Source of the DNA: Cyanomargarita calcarea GSE-NOS-MK-12-04C
GTDB taxonomy: Bacteria > Cyanobacteriota > Cyanobacteriia > Cyanobacteriales > Nostocaceae
NCBI GenBank assembly: GCA_019359595.1
Contig: JAHHGZ010000020.1
Location: forward strand, 1 to 64,000
Direction of reading: 5' to 3'
DNA length: 64,000 nt
Part shown: piece by piece, positions 35,570 to 45,319 of the stretch
Layout: every line of letters begins with the position of its first letter
Numbering within the stretch: position 1 is the first letter of the stretch
Position numbers and translations under genes: made by a program
Notes under the pieces: model-generated
What the model saw: only the letters and a program-made list of their open reading frames with translations
The model's database searches: none
What the model was told of the DNA's origin: nothing

Positions 35570-38065
35570 TTATCCAATATTGGCGACGGTGATAATTTTT
35601 TCGTCACGGTTGAGTTGAAGAATACTTTCACCTGAGTCGTCTTTACCCAAAGTAGGCACAGTTTCCACACTCAGCCGCACCACCCGTTGAGTATTCGTTA
35701 CCAGCGCGACTTCTGATGTTGTTGCAAGAACTATTCCAGCTACATTATCAGTTTTCTTGGTAAACTTCAGTGTTTGGGTACCGATATCGCCTCGGTTAGC
35801 CCGCCGCAAGCCGCTTACTGGTATCCGTTTGGCATATCCCTGTTCAGTAACCAGCAACAAATGGTCATTTGTGTTTAAGGTGACACAACCAACCATATGT
35901 TGTTGTTTGCCTAGCCGTAATGCTTGCAACCCCATAGCAGTACGTCCCATAACGGGTAATTGTTGCTCCCCAACCTCAAATCGCAAAAGTCGTCCACCAG
36001 AACTGGCTAAAATCAGGTCTTCACCAGAGGAAGCAAACTGAATAGATAACAATTCATCATCATCTTTGAGCTTGATGATGGTAATTCCGCGACGAGTTAG
36101 GTTAATAAATTCAGTCAGAGATAAGCGCTTGATTCGTCCTTGTTTGGTGAGGAGAATCAGATCGGTGGTTTCAAGATTGTTTGGGAGTAAAAAGCGGTTG
36201 ACTACAGCTTCGGCAGCACCTTGGGCAGTACTGGTGAGTAAAGTTATTAGTGGTGTTCCCCGTGTAGAGCGCCCAGTTGGCAGGGGAATGTCTCCGACAC
36301 GTACAGGGTAAACTTTACCACCACTGGTTAAGACCAGTAAATCTTTTTCCGTGTCAGTCGATGCTGTTTGGATAACGAAATCGTTATCAGGCATTCCATT
36401 GTCAGTTTTAGGCTTTTTGCCTGAAGCTGGAATGCGCCGCACATAGCCGCGTTGGGTAAATTCTAATGTTGCCTCTTCTGCTGGTTCTTCAGATTTTGGA
36501 TTTTCGATTTTCGACTTGGGATTTTCTGGCTCTCCTTCTCCCTGTCTTTGAATAGACTGAGTTGCCACAGCGACTAATCTGGTACGACGAGCATCACTGT
36601 ACTTGCGCTTCAGACTGCGGAAGTCTTTTTTCAATACTTTGAGTAATTCTTTTCGATCGTTGAGCAAGCACTGCAATGTGGTGATTTGCTCGCTTAACTC
36701 CTCAAATTCTTTTTGTAAATTCTGCCGTTCCATACCTGTCAGACGACGCATTGGCATAGCCAGAATTGCATCTGCTTGCACCTCGCTTAAATCTAGTTGG
36801 CTTTGCAGGTTAACTTTTGCCGTTGTACCATCGGCTGCGAGACGTAAAATTTCAATTAGCTCATCCACATTTGATAAAGCTTTGAGCAAACCTTGCACCA
36901 AATGCACGCGATTCTCTGCCTTATCCAACTCGTAAGAGTAGCGACGGTTGAGAGTTTGTTCGCGGAATTTGAGAAACTCCAGCAACAAGTTACGCAAGCT
37001 TAATTGGCGGGGTTGTCCATCAACCAAAGCTAAGAGAATTGCCCCAAAAGTTGATTGCAGAGCGGTTTGGTGATACAAATGTGCCAGAATTTCTTGGGGG
37101 TTAATATCGCGTTTGAGTTCAATTACCACCCGCATCCCTTCGCGATCGCTCTCATCCCGGATATCAGAAATTCCCACCAAGCGCCCTTGATTCACCAATT
37201 CTGCTACTTTTTCAATCCAAGCTGCTTTGTTTACCTGATAGGGCAATTCTGTAATGATAATTGCCGATCGCCGCTTGCTTCCTCTGGTTGCAGGAATTTC
37301 TTCAATCTTGGCAATTCCCCGTAACACAATCCCACCTTTCCCTGTGGTGTATGCTTCTTTAATGCCAGTATCACCAACAATTTCGCCACCGGTGGGAAAA
37401 TCTGGGCCGGGAATTAATTCAAATAACTTGTTATCGGGTAAATCTGGGTTGTCGATTAAAGCGATTAACCCATCCACCACTTCACCTAAATTATGTGGTG
37501 GAATATTCGTCGCCATTCCGACAGCAATACCCGCACAACCATTCAATAACAAAAATGGTAACTGCGCTGGTAATACCGTCGGTTCTTGCTGGGAATTATC
37601 GAAGTTGCCGACAAATTCCACCGTTTCTTCGCCAATTTCCGCCAACATTCCCTCATGCCCGATTGATGCCAAACGGGTTTCCGTGTAACGCATTGCCGCC
37701 GGTGGGTCGTTATCTACGCTACCAAAGTTTCCGTGTCCAGCCAGTAAAGGATAGCGGCTAGAAAAATCCTGCACCAATCTCACCAAAGCATCATAAACCG
37801 ATTGGTCACCGTGGGGGTGGTATTTACCCAACACGTCACCTACCACACGAGCGCATTTCCGATAAGGGCGATCGGGCACTAAACCCAGTTCGTGCATGGC
37901 GTATAAAATCCGTCGATGTACTGGCTTTAAACCATCACGGACATCTGGCAACGCTCGCCCAACAATCACACTCATGGCATATTCAAGATAAGACCGTTGC
38001 ATCTCGGTGTGCAGGGCTGTGGTGATTACCTGTCCCGTAGAGAGAAGGTTTAACTGTTTTGCCAT
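35570..38065 (-). CDS. type IIA topoisomerase subunit A (GyrA/ParC paralogue)
   Basis: This 831-residue DNA-cleaving subunit has [28 protein letters not shown], the catalytic Tyr127 in [10 protein letters not shown], and [16 protein letters not shown]. The breakage-reunion and coiled-coil parts end near residue 490. A linker (about 500-535) contains repeat-derived sequence. Residues 540-831 form a six-bladed GyrA_C-type propeller with blades starting [33 protein letters not shown] and [12 protein letters not shown] see no canonical GyrA-box (QRRGGKG), so it may be the relaxing/decatenating paralogue (ParC-like) found in cyanobacteria beside a true GyrA encoded elsewhere. The residue at the quinolone-contact serine position is Gln88. 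It is not adjacent to gyrB. Confidence 0.9.
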   Translation of the reverse strand: MAKQLNLLSTGQVITTALHTEMQRSYLEYAMSVIVGRALPDVRDGLKPVHRRILYAMHELGLVPDRPYRKCARVVGDVLGKYHPHGDQSVYDALVRLVQDFSSRYPLLAGHGNFGSVDNDPPAAMRYTETRLASIGHEGMLAEIGEETVEFVGNFDNSQQEPTVLPAQLPFLLLNGCAGIAVGMATNIPPHNLGEVVDGLIALIDNPDLPDNKLFELIPGPDFPTGGEIVGDTGIKEAYTTGKGGIVLRGIAKIEEIPATRGSKRRSAIIITELPYQVNKAAWIEKVAELVNQGRLVGISDIRDESDREGMRVVIELKRDINPQEILAHLYHQTALQSTFGAILLALVDGQPRQLSLRNLLLEFLKFREQTLNRRYSYELDKAENRVHLVQGLLKALSNVDELIEILRLAADGTTAKVNLQSQLDLSEVQADAILAMPMRRLTGMERQNLQKEFEELSEQITTLQCLLNDRKELLKVLKKDFRSLKRKYSDARRTRLVAVATQSIQRQGEGEPENPKSKIENPKSEEPAEEATLEFTQRGYVRRIPASGKKPKTDNGMPDNDFVIQTASTDTEKDLLVLTSGGKVYPVRVGDIPLPTGRSTRGTPLITLLTSTAQGAAEAVVNRFLLPNNLETTDLILLTKQGRIKRLSLTEFINLTRRGITIIKLKDDDELLSIQFASSGEDLILASSGGRLLRFEVGEQQLPVMGRTAMGLQALRLGKQQHMVGCVTLNTNDHLLLVTEQGYAKRIPVSGLRRANRGDIGTQTLKFTKKTDNVAGIVLATTSEVALVTNTQRVVRLSVETVPTLGKDDSGESILQLNRDEKIITVANIG
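36490..36527 (-). repeat. heptamer-type repeat inside the topoisomerase linker
   Basis: Near-identical AGATTTTGGATTTTCG and GACTTGGGATTTTCTGG stretches encode [12 protein letters not shown] on the minus strand. This matches the AAAATCC-type heptamer tracts common in Nostocales intergenic DNA. Here it is in frame, between the cleavage core and the propeller. Confidence 0.65.
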
Positions 38066-38293
38066 GAGATTTTTACCTGAATTTTAACTACACAAAAATC
38101 GCTGAAAATGAACACTGCAGCAACCACAGCATAACGGATGAAATGCTATTTCGTTCCAAATGTTGATGGTCATATAACAAAAATCAGTAGTATCATCCTT
38201 GATGACGGGGATGCACATTGATTATCTAAAAGGAGGCAGACATCTGTTTTAATCGGTGTGGTATTCTCCCTCACCCCTATAAGTTAAATTCTC

Positions 38294-38698
38294 ATGAAAA
38301 CTGTTTTAATTGTCGAAGATGACCTGATTAATGCTCGCGTTTTTTCTAAAATTTTAACCAAGCGTGGTGGCTTGGATGTAAAACACACTGAAAATGTGGA
38401 CGAAGTAATGCAAATTGCCGCTTCCGGAGAAGCAGACATTATTTTGATGGATGTTTCTCTTTCGAGAAGTGTTTACCAAGGCAAATCTGTCGATGGGATC
38501 AAAATCACACAAATGTTGAAATCAGATCCACAGACAGCTTCTTTACCGATTATTCTGGTGACTGCCCACGCTATGGAAGGCGATCGCGAGAACTTTCTGA
38601 AGCAAAGCGGTGCTGATGGCTACATCTCCAAGCCTGTTGTTGACCATCAACAGTTTGTTGACCAGATCCTGGCACTGCTACCTAAAGAGAAGCAATAA
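38294..38698 (+). CDS. single-domain response regulator (CheY-like)
   Basis: This 134-residue protein is a receiver domain only: TVLIVEDDLINARVF with the acidic pair, the phospho-acceptor Asp in IILMDVSLSRSV (about residue 53), ILVTAHAM with the switch Thr, and SKPVVDHQQF with the conserved Lys. A short insertion, SRSVYQGKSVDG, after the acceptor strand is characteristic of a cyanobacterial subgroup. There is no output domain, so it must act by protein contact, probably downstream of a histidine kinase encoded elsewhere. It is divergent from the topoisomerase gene, with a 228-bp gap. Confidence 0.9.
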   Translation: MKTVLIVEDDLINARVFSKILTKRGGLDVKHTENVDEVMQIAASGEADIILMDVSLSRSVYQGKSVDGIKITQMLKSDPQTASLPIILVTAHAMEGDRENFLKQSGADGYISKPVVDHQQFVDQILALLPKEKQ

Positions 38699-38720
38699 AA
38701 ATTACCCACTTTTTTTAGTC

Positions 38721-38757
38721 GCAGTTATCCAACAGAATTGGCGGATAACTGCTTCTT
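38721..38757 (+). terminator. terminator after the response regulator
   Basis: GCAGTTATCC and GGATAACTGC form a perfect 10-bp stem followed by a T-rich stretch, 22 nt after the stop. Confidence 0.75.
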
Positions 38758-38806
38758 GCCTCTTTAAGTATATATGTACTATTAAATGGCACTCTTTGCA
38801 ATAGTA

Positions 38807-38881
38807 AATGTTAATAGTTGGCAGTTGGTAGTTAGTGGTCAACAAATAACAACTAACGACTAACCACTAACTATTAACATT
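38807..38881. repeat. inverted heptamer tract (GTTAGTG type)
   Basis: AATGTTAATAGTT at 38807-38819 is complemented exactly at 38869-38881. GTTAGTGG-like heptamers run on one side and CTAACCAC on the other, giving a long imperfect hairpin that touches the TPR gene's stop. Similar tracts lie at 46793-46830 and 59083-59190. Confidence 0.7.
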
Positions 38882-39765
38882 TATTGTGGAAGCTGTTGTC
38901 GTGGTGCTTCTTGCCTTTCCGTTTGTTGCTGGGTTGCTTGAATCCGGGATGATTCTAGGAATTTTTTTGTATCAGCAAGTAGCTTTGTCCCCCAAAGATT
39001 TTGCTTGAGGAATTCTAGATCGCCATAGCTTCCATCAATTCGGAGTGCAGCTTCACCCAAGGAGAGAGCTTGTTTTTGATCGCCTTTAGCGTACAGTGCC
39101 ACAGCCAATGCTAACAAAGGTTCTGCGGCTTGTTTTTCAAGAGACACAGCGGTTTGCCATTGTTTAATTGCGCCCTCAGTATCTCCCTGTTCGTATTTAA
39201 CCAAACCAATATTGTTAATCGCCGGCCAGAATTTTTTGTCAGCGGCGATCGCTTTATTGTATTGAGCCACCGCATCTGGCAATCGATTCAGCATATAGTA
39301 ACCATTGCCCAAATCAAACAATCCTTCTGGATCGTTGGGCTTTATCTTCAAACCTTGTTGATAAAATCCGACAGCCGCTTGGTATTTTTGCTGTTGAAAA
39401 TGAGCCGATCCCAAAGCGAACAGGATATCGCCATTTTTGGGATTGAGAGATTGTGCCTTTTTCAGGGAAACGATCGCCGGCTCGTATTCCTTGCTTTGTA
39501 AATACAAACCACCTAAAAGGAACCAAACTTTATCGCTCTTGGGGGCCAATTGAGCGGCTAATCGCGCTCGTGGCAAAGCCAGTTCAAATTGACGAAATTG
39601 TCCTAAAGAAGCCGCTTCCTGTGCCAAACTCAACCCCTGTTGCTCCAACTTAGTTGCATCGAGTTGCAGAGTATGGGGCAAGAGAGCTTGTGCTTGAGCA
39701 GTTTTCGGCATACTCCACAAACTACAGACAACCAGAAGAGAAATTAAACTAACACGTTTCGGCAC
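38881..39765 (-). CDS. exported TPR-repeat protein
   Basis: This 294-residue protein has a signal peptide (LISLLVVCSLWSMPKTAQAQA, cleavage near residue 25). At least five TPR units follow from about residue 45 to 245, with typical spacing (LGGLYLQSKEYEPAIVSLKKAQSLNP; LGSAHFQQQKYQAAVGFY; LGNGYYMLNRLPDAVAQY...). The C-terminus is Gln-rich. TPRs predict protein-protein contacts in the periplasm or lumen; no partner can be named. It stands alone, facing the ABC exporter genes on the same strand, with 215 bp between. Confidence 0.87.
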   Translation of the reverse strand: MPKRVSLISLLVVCSLWSMPKTAQAQALLPHTLQLDATKLEQQGLSLAQEAASLGQFRQFELALPRARLAAQLAPKSDKVWFLLGGLYLQSKEYEPAIVSLKKAQSLNPKNGDILFALGSAHFQQQKYQAAVGFYQQGLKIKPNDPEGLFDLGNGYYMLNRLPDAVAQYNKAIAADKKFWPAINNIGLVKYEQGDTEGAIKQWQTAVSLEKQAAEPLLALAVALYAKGDQKQALSLGEAALRIDGSYGDLEFLKQNLWGTKLLADTKKFLESSRIQATQQQTERQEAPRQQLPQ

Positions 39766-39865
39766 AGTACCGCCTCTTAGCCAGGAATCAAAGAATCTTT
39801 CAGATAGCTTAAACGATCTGAGCCGGTAGCGAAAGGCAAATTTTTATAAAAAAGCTGCTGGGAAC

Positions 39866-39926
39866 CCGAGAGGCTAGAGTTGAAACTCCCCACGGATAAA
39901 TCCGGGGGATTCTTAAGGAGTCCAAA
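39866..39926. repeat. possible IS200/IS605-type end remnant
   Basis: CCCGAGAGGCTAGAGTTGAAACTC is followed by an ACGGATAAATCCG hairpin flanked by CCCC/GGGGG, then GATTCTTAAGGAGT. This resembles the subterminal hairpin that follows tnpB in cyanobacterial IS200/IS605 elements. No transposase or TnpB remains nearby. This is a motif impression only. Confidence 0.3.
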
Positions 39927-39980
39927 AATGAACCCGTAATTTCAGATAAATTAGTCTTTATATTTTATCTGGTCTTTATA

Positions 39981-41729
39981 CTAGGACTGAATAAGCTGTA
40001 AACCATAAAGATTTGCATAAATTTTTTCTTGGGCTACAAGTTCTGCGTGAGTACCCTGCTCGACAATTTGCCCATCTTGAATCACTAACACTTGATCAGA
40101 AGAAGTCACAGTGCTGAGACGGTGGGCAATTACAAAGCTGGTACGATCTTTGAGCAAGTGAGCGATCGCCTGTTGTACAAGAATTTCTGTACGGGTATCA
40201 ATACTACTAGTTGCTTCATCTAAAATCAGTATTCGCGGATTCACCAAAACAGCACGGGCAATGCTAATTAGCTGTCTCTGTCCTTGGCTGAGGGTGACAC
40301 CGCGTTCGCCTAAATGAGTAGCATAGCCTTGGGGCAATGTGATAATAAAGTCATGGAGGTTAGCAACCTGTGCTGCGGCTTCAACTTCTGCTTGGGTGGC
40401 TTGGGGACGACCAAAGGCAATATTTTCTGTGACTGTGCCACCAAACAAAACTGTGTCTTGTTGCACAATCCCAATCTGACGACGCAAACTAGCCTGAGTC
40501 ACACTCCTAACATCCACCCCATCGATTCTGACTGTACCGCTTGAGACATCATAGAAGCGTAAAATCAAGTTAATAATTGTGCTTTTGCCTGCTCCAGTTG
40601 GTCCGACAAGGGCAATCATCTGTCCTGGTTTAGCATGGAGATCGATCCCTTTGAGTACCATCTGGTTGTCTTTGTAACTAAATTTCACCTGTTCAAAACT
40701 CACCTCACCTTGAATTGGCGGCATTTCGGAGGCATTCGGAGCATCTTGGAGTCGAGCGGGTTCATCAAGCAGCAGGAAAATCCGCTCAAGTCCAGCTAAT
40801 GCCGATTGTGCCTGAGTGTAAAATTGGCTCAGGAGTTGAATCGGCTGGAAGAATTGCTGGATGTAGATTAAAAAAGCAGTCACCGTTCCGATGGTGATTG
40901 CTCCGATCACTGCCAGATAGCCTCCATAAGCCAAAACAGCAGCCATTGCTAAGGTATTGAGCAAATCAATTGAGGGAACAAACGCTGCTGTAATCGCAAC
41001 GGCTTGAATATTGGCATCACGATTGGCAGCATTGAGAGTGGCGAATTCTTCAATGTTGAGCCGGACGCGATTAAAAGCTTGAGCTTCTCTTACACTGGTT
41101 AAATCTTCTTCTATTTTGGTGGAGAGTTCCCCGATTGTCTGACGAGTCGTGCGAAATTTGGTTCTTGCCCAACGGGAAAATAAGCCCGTCAAGAAAATAA
41201 TCAGCGGTATAGCGATATTGCTCACCAACCCCAACTTAAAGTTAATTGAGAGCATAGCGATCGCAATCCCAATCAAACTAAATAGGTTACCCAGAATTTG
41301 CGAGATGGCTTGCCCAAAGACTTGGTTAACCGTATTCACATCGTTGATTAAGCGGCTCATCAAATCCCCTGATTCACTTTGGTCAAAAAAGCTGAGTGGG
41401 AGACTTTGGATTTTTGTAAAAATATCTTGACGCAGTTGAGCTAATATGCTTTGAATAATCTGCGTCACGTAAATTATCTGGGCACTAATTCCTTGAAACC
41501 CGATGAAGTATACTAACGCGAGTATGCCTAAAACCAACATTAGCTCTCGGAAATTTTCTTGAGCGATCGCGTGGTCAATTGCCCATCCGACAAGAAACGG
41601 AGCTAAAGCTTGAGTTGATGAACTAAGGGCTATTAACCCGACTGCAACGGGAATTTGTTTGCGGTAAGGACGTAAGTAGCCCAGGAAACGGCCAAAAGTG
41701 GAAGATGACTGGCTGGTTTGGGGTGTCAT
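39981..41729 (-). CDS. ABC exporter half-transporter, canonical Walker B
   Basis: This 582-residue type IV exporter subunit has a six-helix transmembrane domain (about 20-310) followed by a nucleotide-binding domain. Walker A is GPTGAGKST, Q-loop GIVQQDTVLFGG, signature TLSQGQRQ (Gln in place of the second conserved Gly), Walker B ILILDEATSSID with catalytic Glu, and H-loop VIAHRLSTV. It is 45 bp downstream of a second exporter subunit on the same strand and presumably forms a heterodimer with it. The substrate is unknown; relatives export lipids, drugs or peptides. Confidence 0.9.
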   Translation of the reverse strand: MTPQTSQSSSTFGRFLGYLRPYRKQIPVAVGLIALSSSTQALAPFLVGWAIDHAIAQENFRELMLVLGILALVYFIGFQGISAQIIYVTQIIQSILAQLRQDIFTKIQSLPLSFFDQSESGDLMSRLINDVNTVNQVFGQAISQILGNLFSLIGIAIAMLSINFKLGLVSNIAIPLIIFLTGLFSRWARTKFRTTRQTIGELSTKIEEDLTSVREAQAFNRVRLNIEEFATLNAANRDANIQAVAITAAFVPSIDLLNTLAMAAVLAYGGYLAVIGAITIGTVTAFLIYIQQFFQPIQLLSQFYTQAQSALAGLERIFLLLDEPARLQDAPNASEMPPIQGEVSFEQVKFSYKDNQMVLKGIDLHAKPGQMIALVGPTGAGKSTIINLILRFYDVSSGTVRIDGVDVRSVTQASLRRQIGIVQQDTVLFGGTVTENIAFGRPQATQAEVEAAAQVANLHDFIITLPQGYATHLGERGVTLSQGQRQLISIARAVLVNPRILILDEATSSIDTRTEILVQQAIAHLLKDRTSFVIAHRLSTVTSSDQVLVIQDGQIVEQGTHAELVAQEKIYANLYGLQLIQS

Positions 41730-41774
41730 TAGCTATTTTAAATTTATCGGATTTATGCTGCCAGAAACCTTGAT

Positions 41775-43568
41775 TTATTGAACCGGGTTCGCCCCTATTT
41801 TCAACACAGATTGTTTAACTTGCGATTCTAAAATTGAGCCGTAGAGTGGGCTGGTTCGCATCAATTCTTCGTGAGTCCCCTGTGCAACTAACTCTCCTTG
41901 CTCAATTAACAAAATGCGATCGGCATTTCTAACTGTACTAATCCGTTGAGCAATTACCAGAACAGTACAAGTTCGGTTTTGCATCAAAATATCCAGAGAT
42001 TCTTCAATTAATGCAGCCGTTTTGGCATCAACAGCAGAGGTACTATCATCCAAAATCAAAATACTGTAGTTGGTGAGTAAGGTGCGAGCGATCGCTACTC
42101 GCTGTTTTTGCCCTCCCGATAACCCGACTCCTCGTTCGCCGACTACTGTGTCGTAACCGTCGGGTAAACTGAGAATAAACTCGTGAATATACGCAACTTT
42201 TGCCGATTGAATAATGTCTTCCATAGAAGCATCTGATACCGCGTAGGCGATGTTGTCGCGGATGGTTCCAGAAAATAGTGTTGTTTCTTGGAAGACAATA
42301 CCAATATGCGATCGCAAACTTTCTAGGGTCACATCCCGGACATCGTACCCGTCGATGCGAACTGAACCAGCGGTGACATCATAAAAACGCGGTATCAGGT
42401 TCATAATGCTACTTTTCCCCGAACCCGTCATACCTAAAATCGCCACTCGTTCCCTTGGCTTGACTTCAAAAGAAACCGCTTTCAGGATTTCTCTTGTGGC
42501 TCCAGGGTAGCGAAAGTGAACGTTTTCAAAGGTAATTCGACCATTTTCGCTAGTTAAAGATATGGCCTGCTTTTGATTCCTAATTTCAACCTCAGCGTCT
42601 AAAATTTCGTAAATTCGTCTTGATGAAGCAGCCGCTTGAGCAATTACTGCCGATGCCAACCCGATTTGCAGGATGGGTTGAATCAGAAACGCTAAATATG
42701 AATTAAACGCTACTAACTCACCCAGGGAGAACTGTTTGCCAATTACCTCTGCGCCACCGTAACCCAAAACGGTTAAAGTAACTATATTGCTCAACAAGAA
42801 AATGCGGGGAAATGTCCGGCTCACCGCTTGCATAGTTTTTATATTGGCGGCTCGCAGTTCATCATTCAGTATTGTATAGCGAGCAGTTTCCACATTTTCT
42901 CGCACAAACGCTTTCACTACTCGCACTCCCACCAAATTATCTTCTAAAACCCCGTTCAACTCGGCCAAACGTTCTTGGATCTGACCAAAAAGTTTACCAT
43001 TTTTCTTAAAAAAATTAACTAGTAAAAAGCCTACAGCGGGTATAGCTGTTAGAGTTATCAGTGCTAGTTTCCAGTTCATTACCAGCAAAATCGCAGCACT
43101 GCTCACAAGCATCAGCGCAGCACTGCCAATTTGTAGCAGCGTGGTGCCGATAAAGGTACGGATTTGTTCAATATCGCTGGTCAGACGGGTTAAAAGTTGT
43201 GATGTAGGAGCGCGATCGTGATAGCTAAAACTGAGATTCTGAATTTTACTAAAAATGCTATTGCGTAAATCGTAGGCAACCCCTTGAGCAGCCGCTTCTG
43301 CCCAAAAGCTCTGCCCAAAGCTAAATATGCCCCGTGCGATCGCAATTAACACCATTAAACCAGCACACAGCAACACATTATCTAAATTTTTGTTTGCAAT
43401 TCCCCTATCAATTCCCCAACGAAATAGTTGTGGGGTCACAGCATTAGCTGCTATCAAAAGCAACAGACAGATGAAAGCTCCAACAGCCTTCCAACGGTAA
43501 CCATTCAAACGTCCTAATGCTCGCTTTAGCGGCTGTATGGGCAATCGGGATTCTTGTTTATTCGTCAC
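41775..43568 (-). CDS. ABC exporter half-transporter with degenerate catalytic residues
   Basis: This 597-residue partner also has six transmembrane helices and an NBD. Walker A is GMTGSGKSS and the signature is GLSGGQKQ (intact). The Walker B end is ILILDDSTSAVD, with Asp replacing catalytic Glu, and the switch reads VIAQRISTV, with Gln replacing His. Together with the altered signature of the downstream subunit, this creates one non-hydrolytic site and one active site. That is the arrangement known in heterodimeric exporters such as TM287/288 and BmrCD. It is the first gene of the pair; the promoter should lie in 43569-43650. Confidence 0.9.
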   Translation of the reverse strand: MTNKQESRLPIQPLKRALGRLNGYRWKAVGAFICLLLLIAANAVTPQLFRWGIDRGIANKNLDNVLLCAGLMVLIAIARGIFSFGQSFWAEAAAQGVAYDLRNSIFSKIQNLSFSYHDRAPTSQLLTRLTSDIEQIRTFIGTTLLQIGSAALMLVSSAAILLVMNWKLALITLTAIPAVGFLLVNFFKKNGKLFGQIQERLAELNGVLEDNLVGVRVVKAFVRENVETARYTILNDELRAANIKTMQAVSRTFPRIFLLSNIVTLTVLGYGGAEVIGKQFSLGELVAFNSYLAFLIQPILQIGLASAVIAQAAASSRRIYEILDAEVEIRNQKQAISLTSENGRITFENVHFRYPGATREILKAVSFEVKPRERVAILGMTGSGKSSIMNLIPRFYDVTAGSVRIDGYDVRDVTLESLRSHIGIVFQETTLFSGTIRDNIAYAVSDASMEDIIQSAKVAYIHEFILSLPDGYDTVVGERGVGLSGGQKQRVAIARTLLTNYSILILDDSTSAVDAKTAALIEESLDILMQNRTCTVLVIAQRISTVRNADRILLIEQGELVAQGTHEELMRTSPLYGSILESQVKQSVLKIGANPVQ

Positions 43569-43913
43569 TTCCCGTTATCTCCTCGGTTATCATTGCTCGT
43601 GAACCAAGTTCTGCTGTCATTTTTTGTTCAAGCATCTGAGGAAAAACTACCAACGGTACGCTGTAGTATAACGCTTTCACCACGCTATACAAACCGTCTT
43701 AAGGGCTATACAAACTAAGTCCACGCAGGTGGGCAAGGAAATTGCATCTTCATATAGAAATGGTATAAGGTCTGAAATCAATTTAAAAAATAGGAACTAA
43801 ACGGATTTGGGCGGGCTGGAGAACCCACCCTAAAATAGTTACATGAATTTTAAATATGCAAACTAGATGTGGTGAGTGCTTAATAAACACCCAAACAGTT
43901 ATCAATATTTAGG
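43569..43913. other. 345-bp intergenic region with an isolated miniature-element end
   Basis: GCATCTTCATATAGAAATGGTATAA at 43744-43768 is one end of the element family found at 44596-44629, 49631-50090 and 60115-60350. TATACAAACCGTC...GCTATACAAACT near 43686-43710 is a short direct repeat. There is no gene. Confidence 0.5.
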
Positions 43914-44279
43914 TTAATGGGCTTCCACTGCTTCCGCTTTCGTTCTGTGCAGCGTTCCTGGCTCTTCTTCCGGTGGGGCATAAACAGTGTAGAGCTTGAG
44001 TGCCGTTGAACCAGTATTGATGAAGTTGTGTTGGGTACCGGCAGGAACCACAACCAGCTTGTTGGCTTGAACTGTACTGCTCAAGCCATTTAACACGGCT
44101 TCACCTTCACCCGCAACAAACACCAAAACTTGGTCAACATCGTGTGTCTCTTCGCCAATATCGTCTCCCGGTTCAATGCTCATCAATACGATTTGGCTGT
44201 GTTTGTTCGTTAGTATCTCTTGCCGGAAAAAGTTATTTTCTTTTGCCAATTCAAAGATGTCTTTGTTGAAGATTGTCAT
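43914..44279 (-). CDS. small cupin-domain protein
   Basis: This 121-residue protein is a single cupin barrel. Motif 1 reads GDDIGEETHDVDQVLVFVAGEG (His and Gln/Asp ligand positions) and motif 2 PAGTQHNFINTG with His. It ends in YAPPEEEPGTLHRTK, common in cyanobacterial and proteobacterial cupin_2 proteins. Metal binding is likely, but enzymatic or storage function is unknown. It is monocistronic. A GGAGTAA ribosome site precedes the ATG by about 6 nt. Confidence 0.85.
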   Translation of the reverse strand: MTIFNKDIFELAKENNFFRQEILTNKHSQIVLMSIEPGDDIGEETHDVDQVLVFVAGEGEAVLNGLSSTVQANKLVVVPAGTQHNFINTGSTALKLYTVYAPPEEEPGTLHRTKAEAVEAH

Positions 44280-44460
44280 TTGAATTACTCCTGTGTTGTC
44301 AGTGATGAAAGTTGCTCAATGCTATTGTAGGGTCTATTTCTGCTCTTAAGAGCGCCAAGAAAGCAAACCATCTAACTCATATCTTGCCTTTTGCGTATAA
44401 ACCCCATACTTATATTTATGTTATTTCTAAAAACTACAATAAAGTCGAAGTATTATTTCT

Positions 44461-44715
44461 AGTCCATTTTAATGGACTTATACTATTAGACAGGGACTTA
44501 TAGTCGAATGGCTGACTGGCTTGCGGGTAAGGAAGTTAATCGATTTTTCAGTGTTTAGCAGTTATAATTTTGACATTTTTTCGGCTGTGGGTGAAGAATA
44601 AAGCGCAACCTCATACAGAATTGGTATAACTATTAAGAGATTTTTTGGCTGCATTCCTGACCGTCAGAGACTGAAAGTCTCTGTCTCATAGCATAAGTCC
44701 TCTTAAAATGACTGT
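44461..44715. repeat. composite repeat: inverted paired-hairpin units around a miniature-element end
   Basis: A paired-hairpin unit at 44461-44505 (TATTAGACAGGGACTTA) is mirrored on the opposite strand at 44658-44715 (AGTCTCTGTCTCATAGCATA). Between them, 44585-44629 is a 40-bp stretch shared almost exactly with 60306-60349 (AATAAAGCGCAACCTCATAC, then AGAATTGGTATAA). No protein is encoded. Confidence 0.6.
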
Positions 44716-44777
44716 TGGAGAAGATTTTTTCACATGTAATTTAAAAGCGTAGTACCCCACCACATAAAATATGAGCG

Positions 44778-44988
44778 GGTAATGCGAGCCAAAAAGCTCG
44801 CTTTATATATAGGACTTACGCAAAAACTCTCTCAAACTCTTATTCCTACCGAAACGGAAGGCGAAGCGCCTATTGCGTACTACCGAGGCGGAAGGCGCTT
44901 CGCGTCTATCGCGTCTGAGCGGTTAATTATTCCATATTTTGTGCGTAAGTCCTAATATAGTACGCGAGCTTTTTGGCTCGCACTACCC
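44778..44988. repeat. about 211-bp element with about 48-bp terminal inverted repeats
   Basis: The left arm (44778-44825) begins GGTAATGCGAGCCAAAAAGC and ends TAGGACTTACGCAAAA. The right arm (44936-44988) is its near reverse complement. Each arm carries an internal GCGAGCC...GGCTCGC hairpin. The centre holds two GGAAGGCG-AAGCGCC hairpins and GCGGTTAATTA, the module also nested in murD. The rest of the 44280-45319 gap has no gene; its last 200 bp should contain the efflux operon promoter. Confidence 0.75.
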
Positions 44989-45319
44989 ATCGAAATTAAT
45001 GATATGGACTAGTAGTCAACATCAAGTAAAAAAAAGAAGCAAATTTGGCGATTAATTTGAAAAACTAAGGTTTTTAGCCTGTAGCTCGTCTTTTGAACGC
45101 GTAGATGCAAAATACCAGCCCGCACAACTCATGACAAAAGTCACCCAGTTAGGTGAGGTGACAGAATAATGCAACAGGCTACTATGAGTAAAGTTTAAGA
45201 AAAAATCAGTAAGTGCTTTTCCTTTTTGGGGACAAATTGAGAACCAATTTATAAATTAAACTTATCCTAACTTCTGCATCAATGTACCCGGAACTATCAA
45301 TCTTCATGGGCTGCTACTT

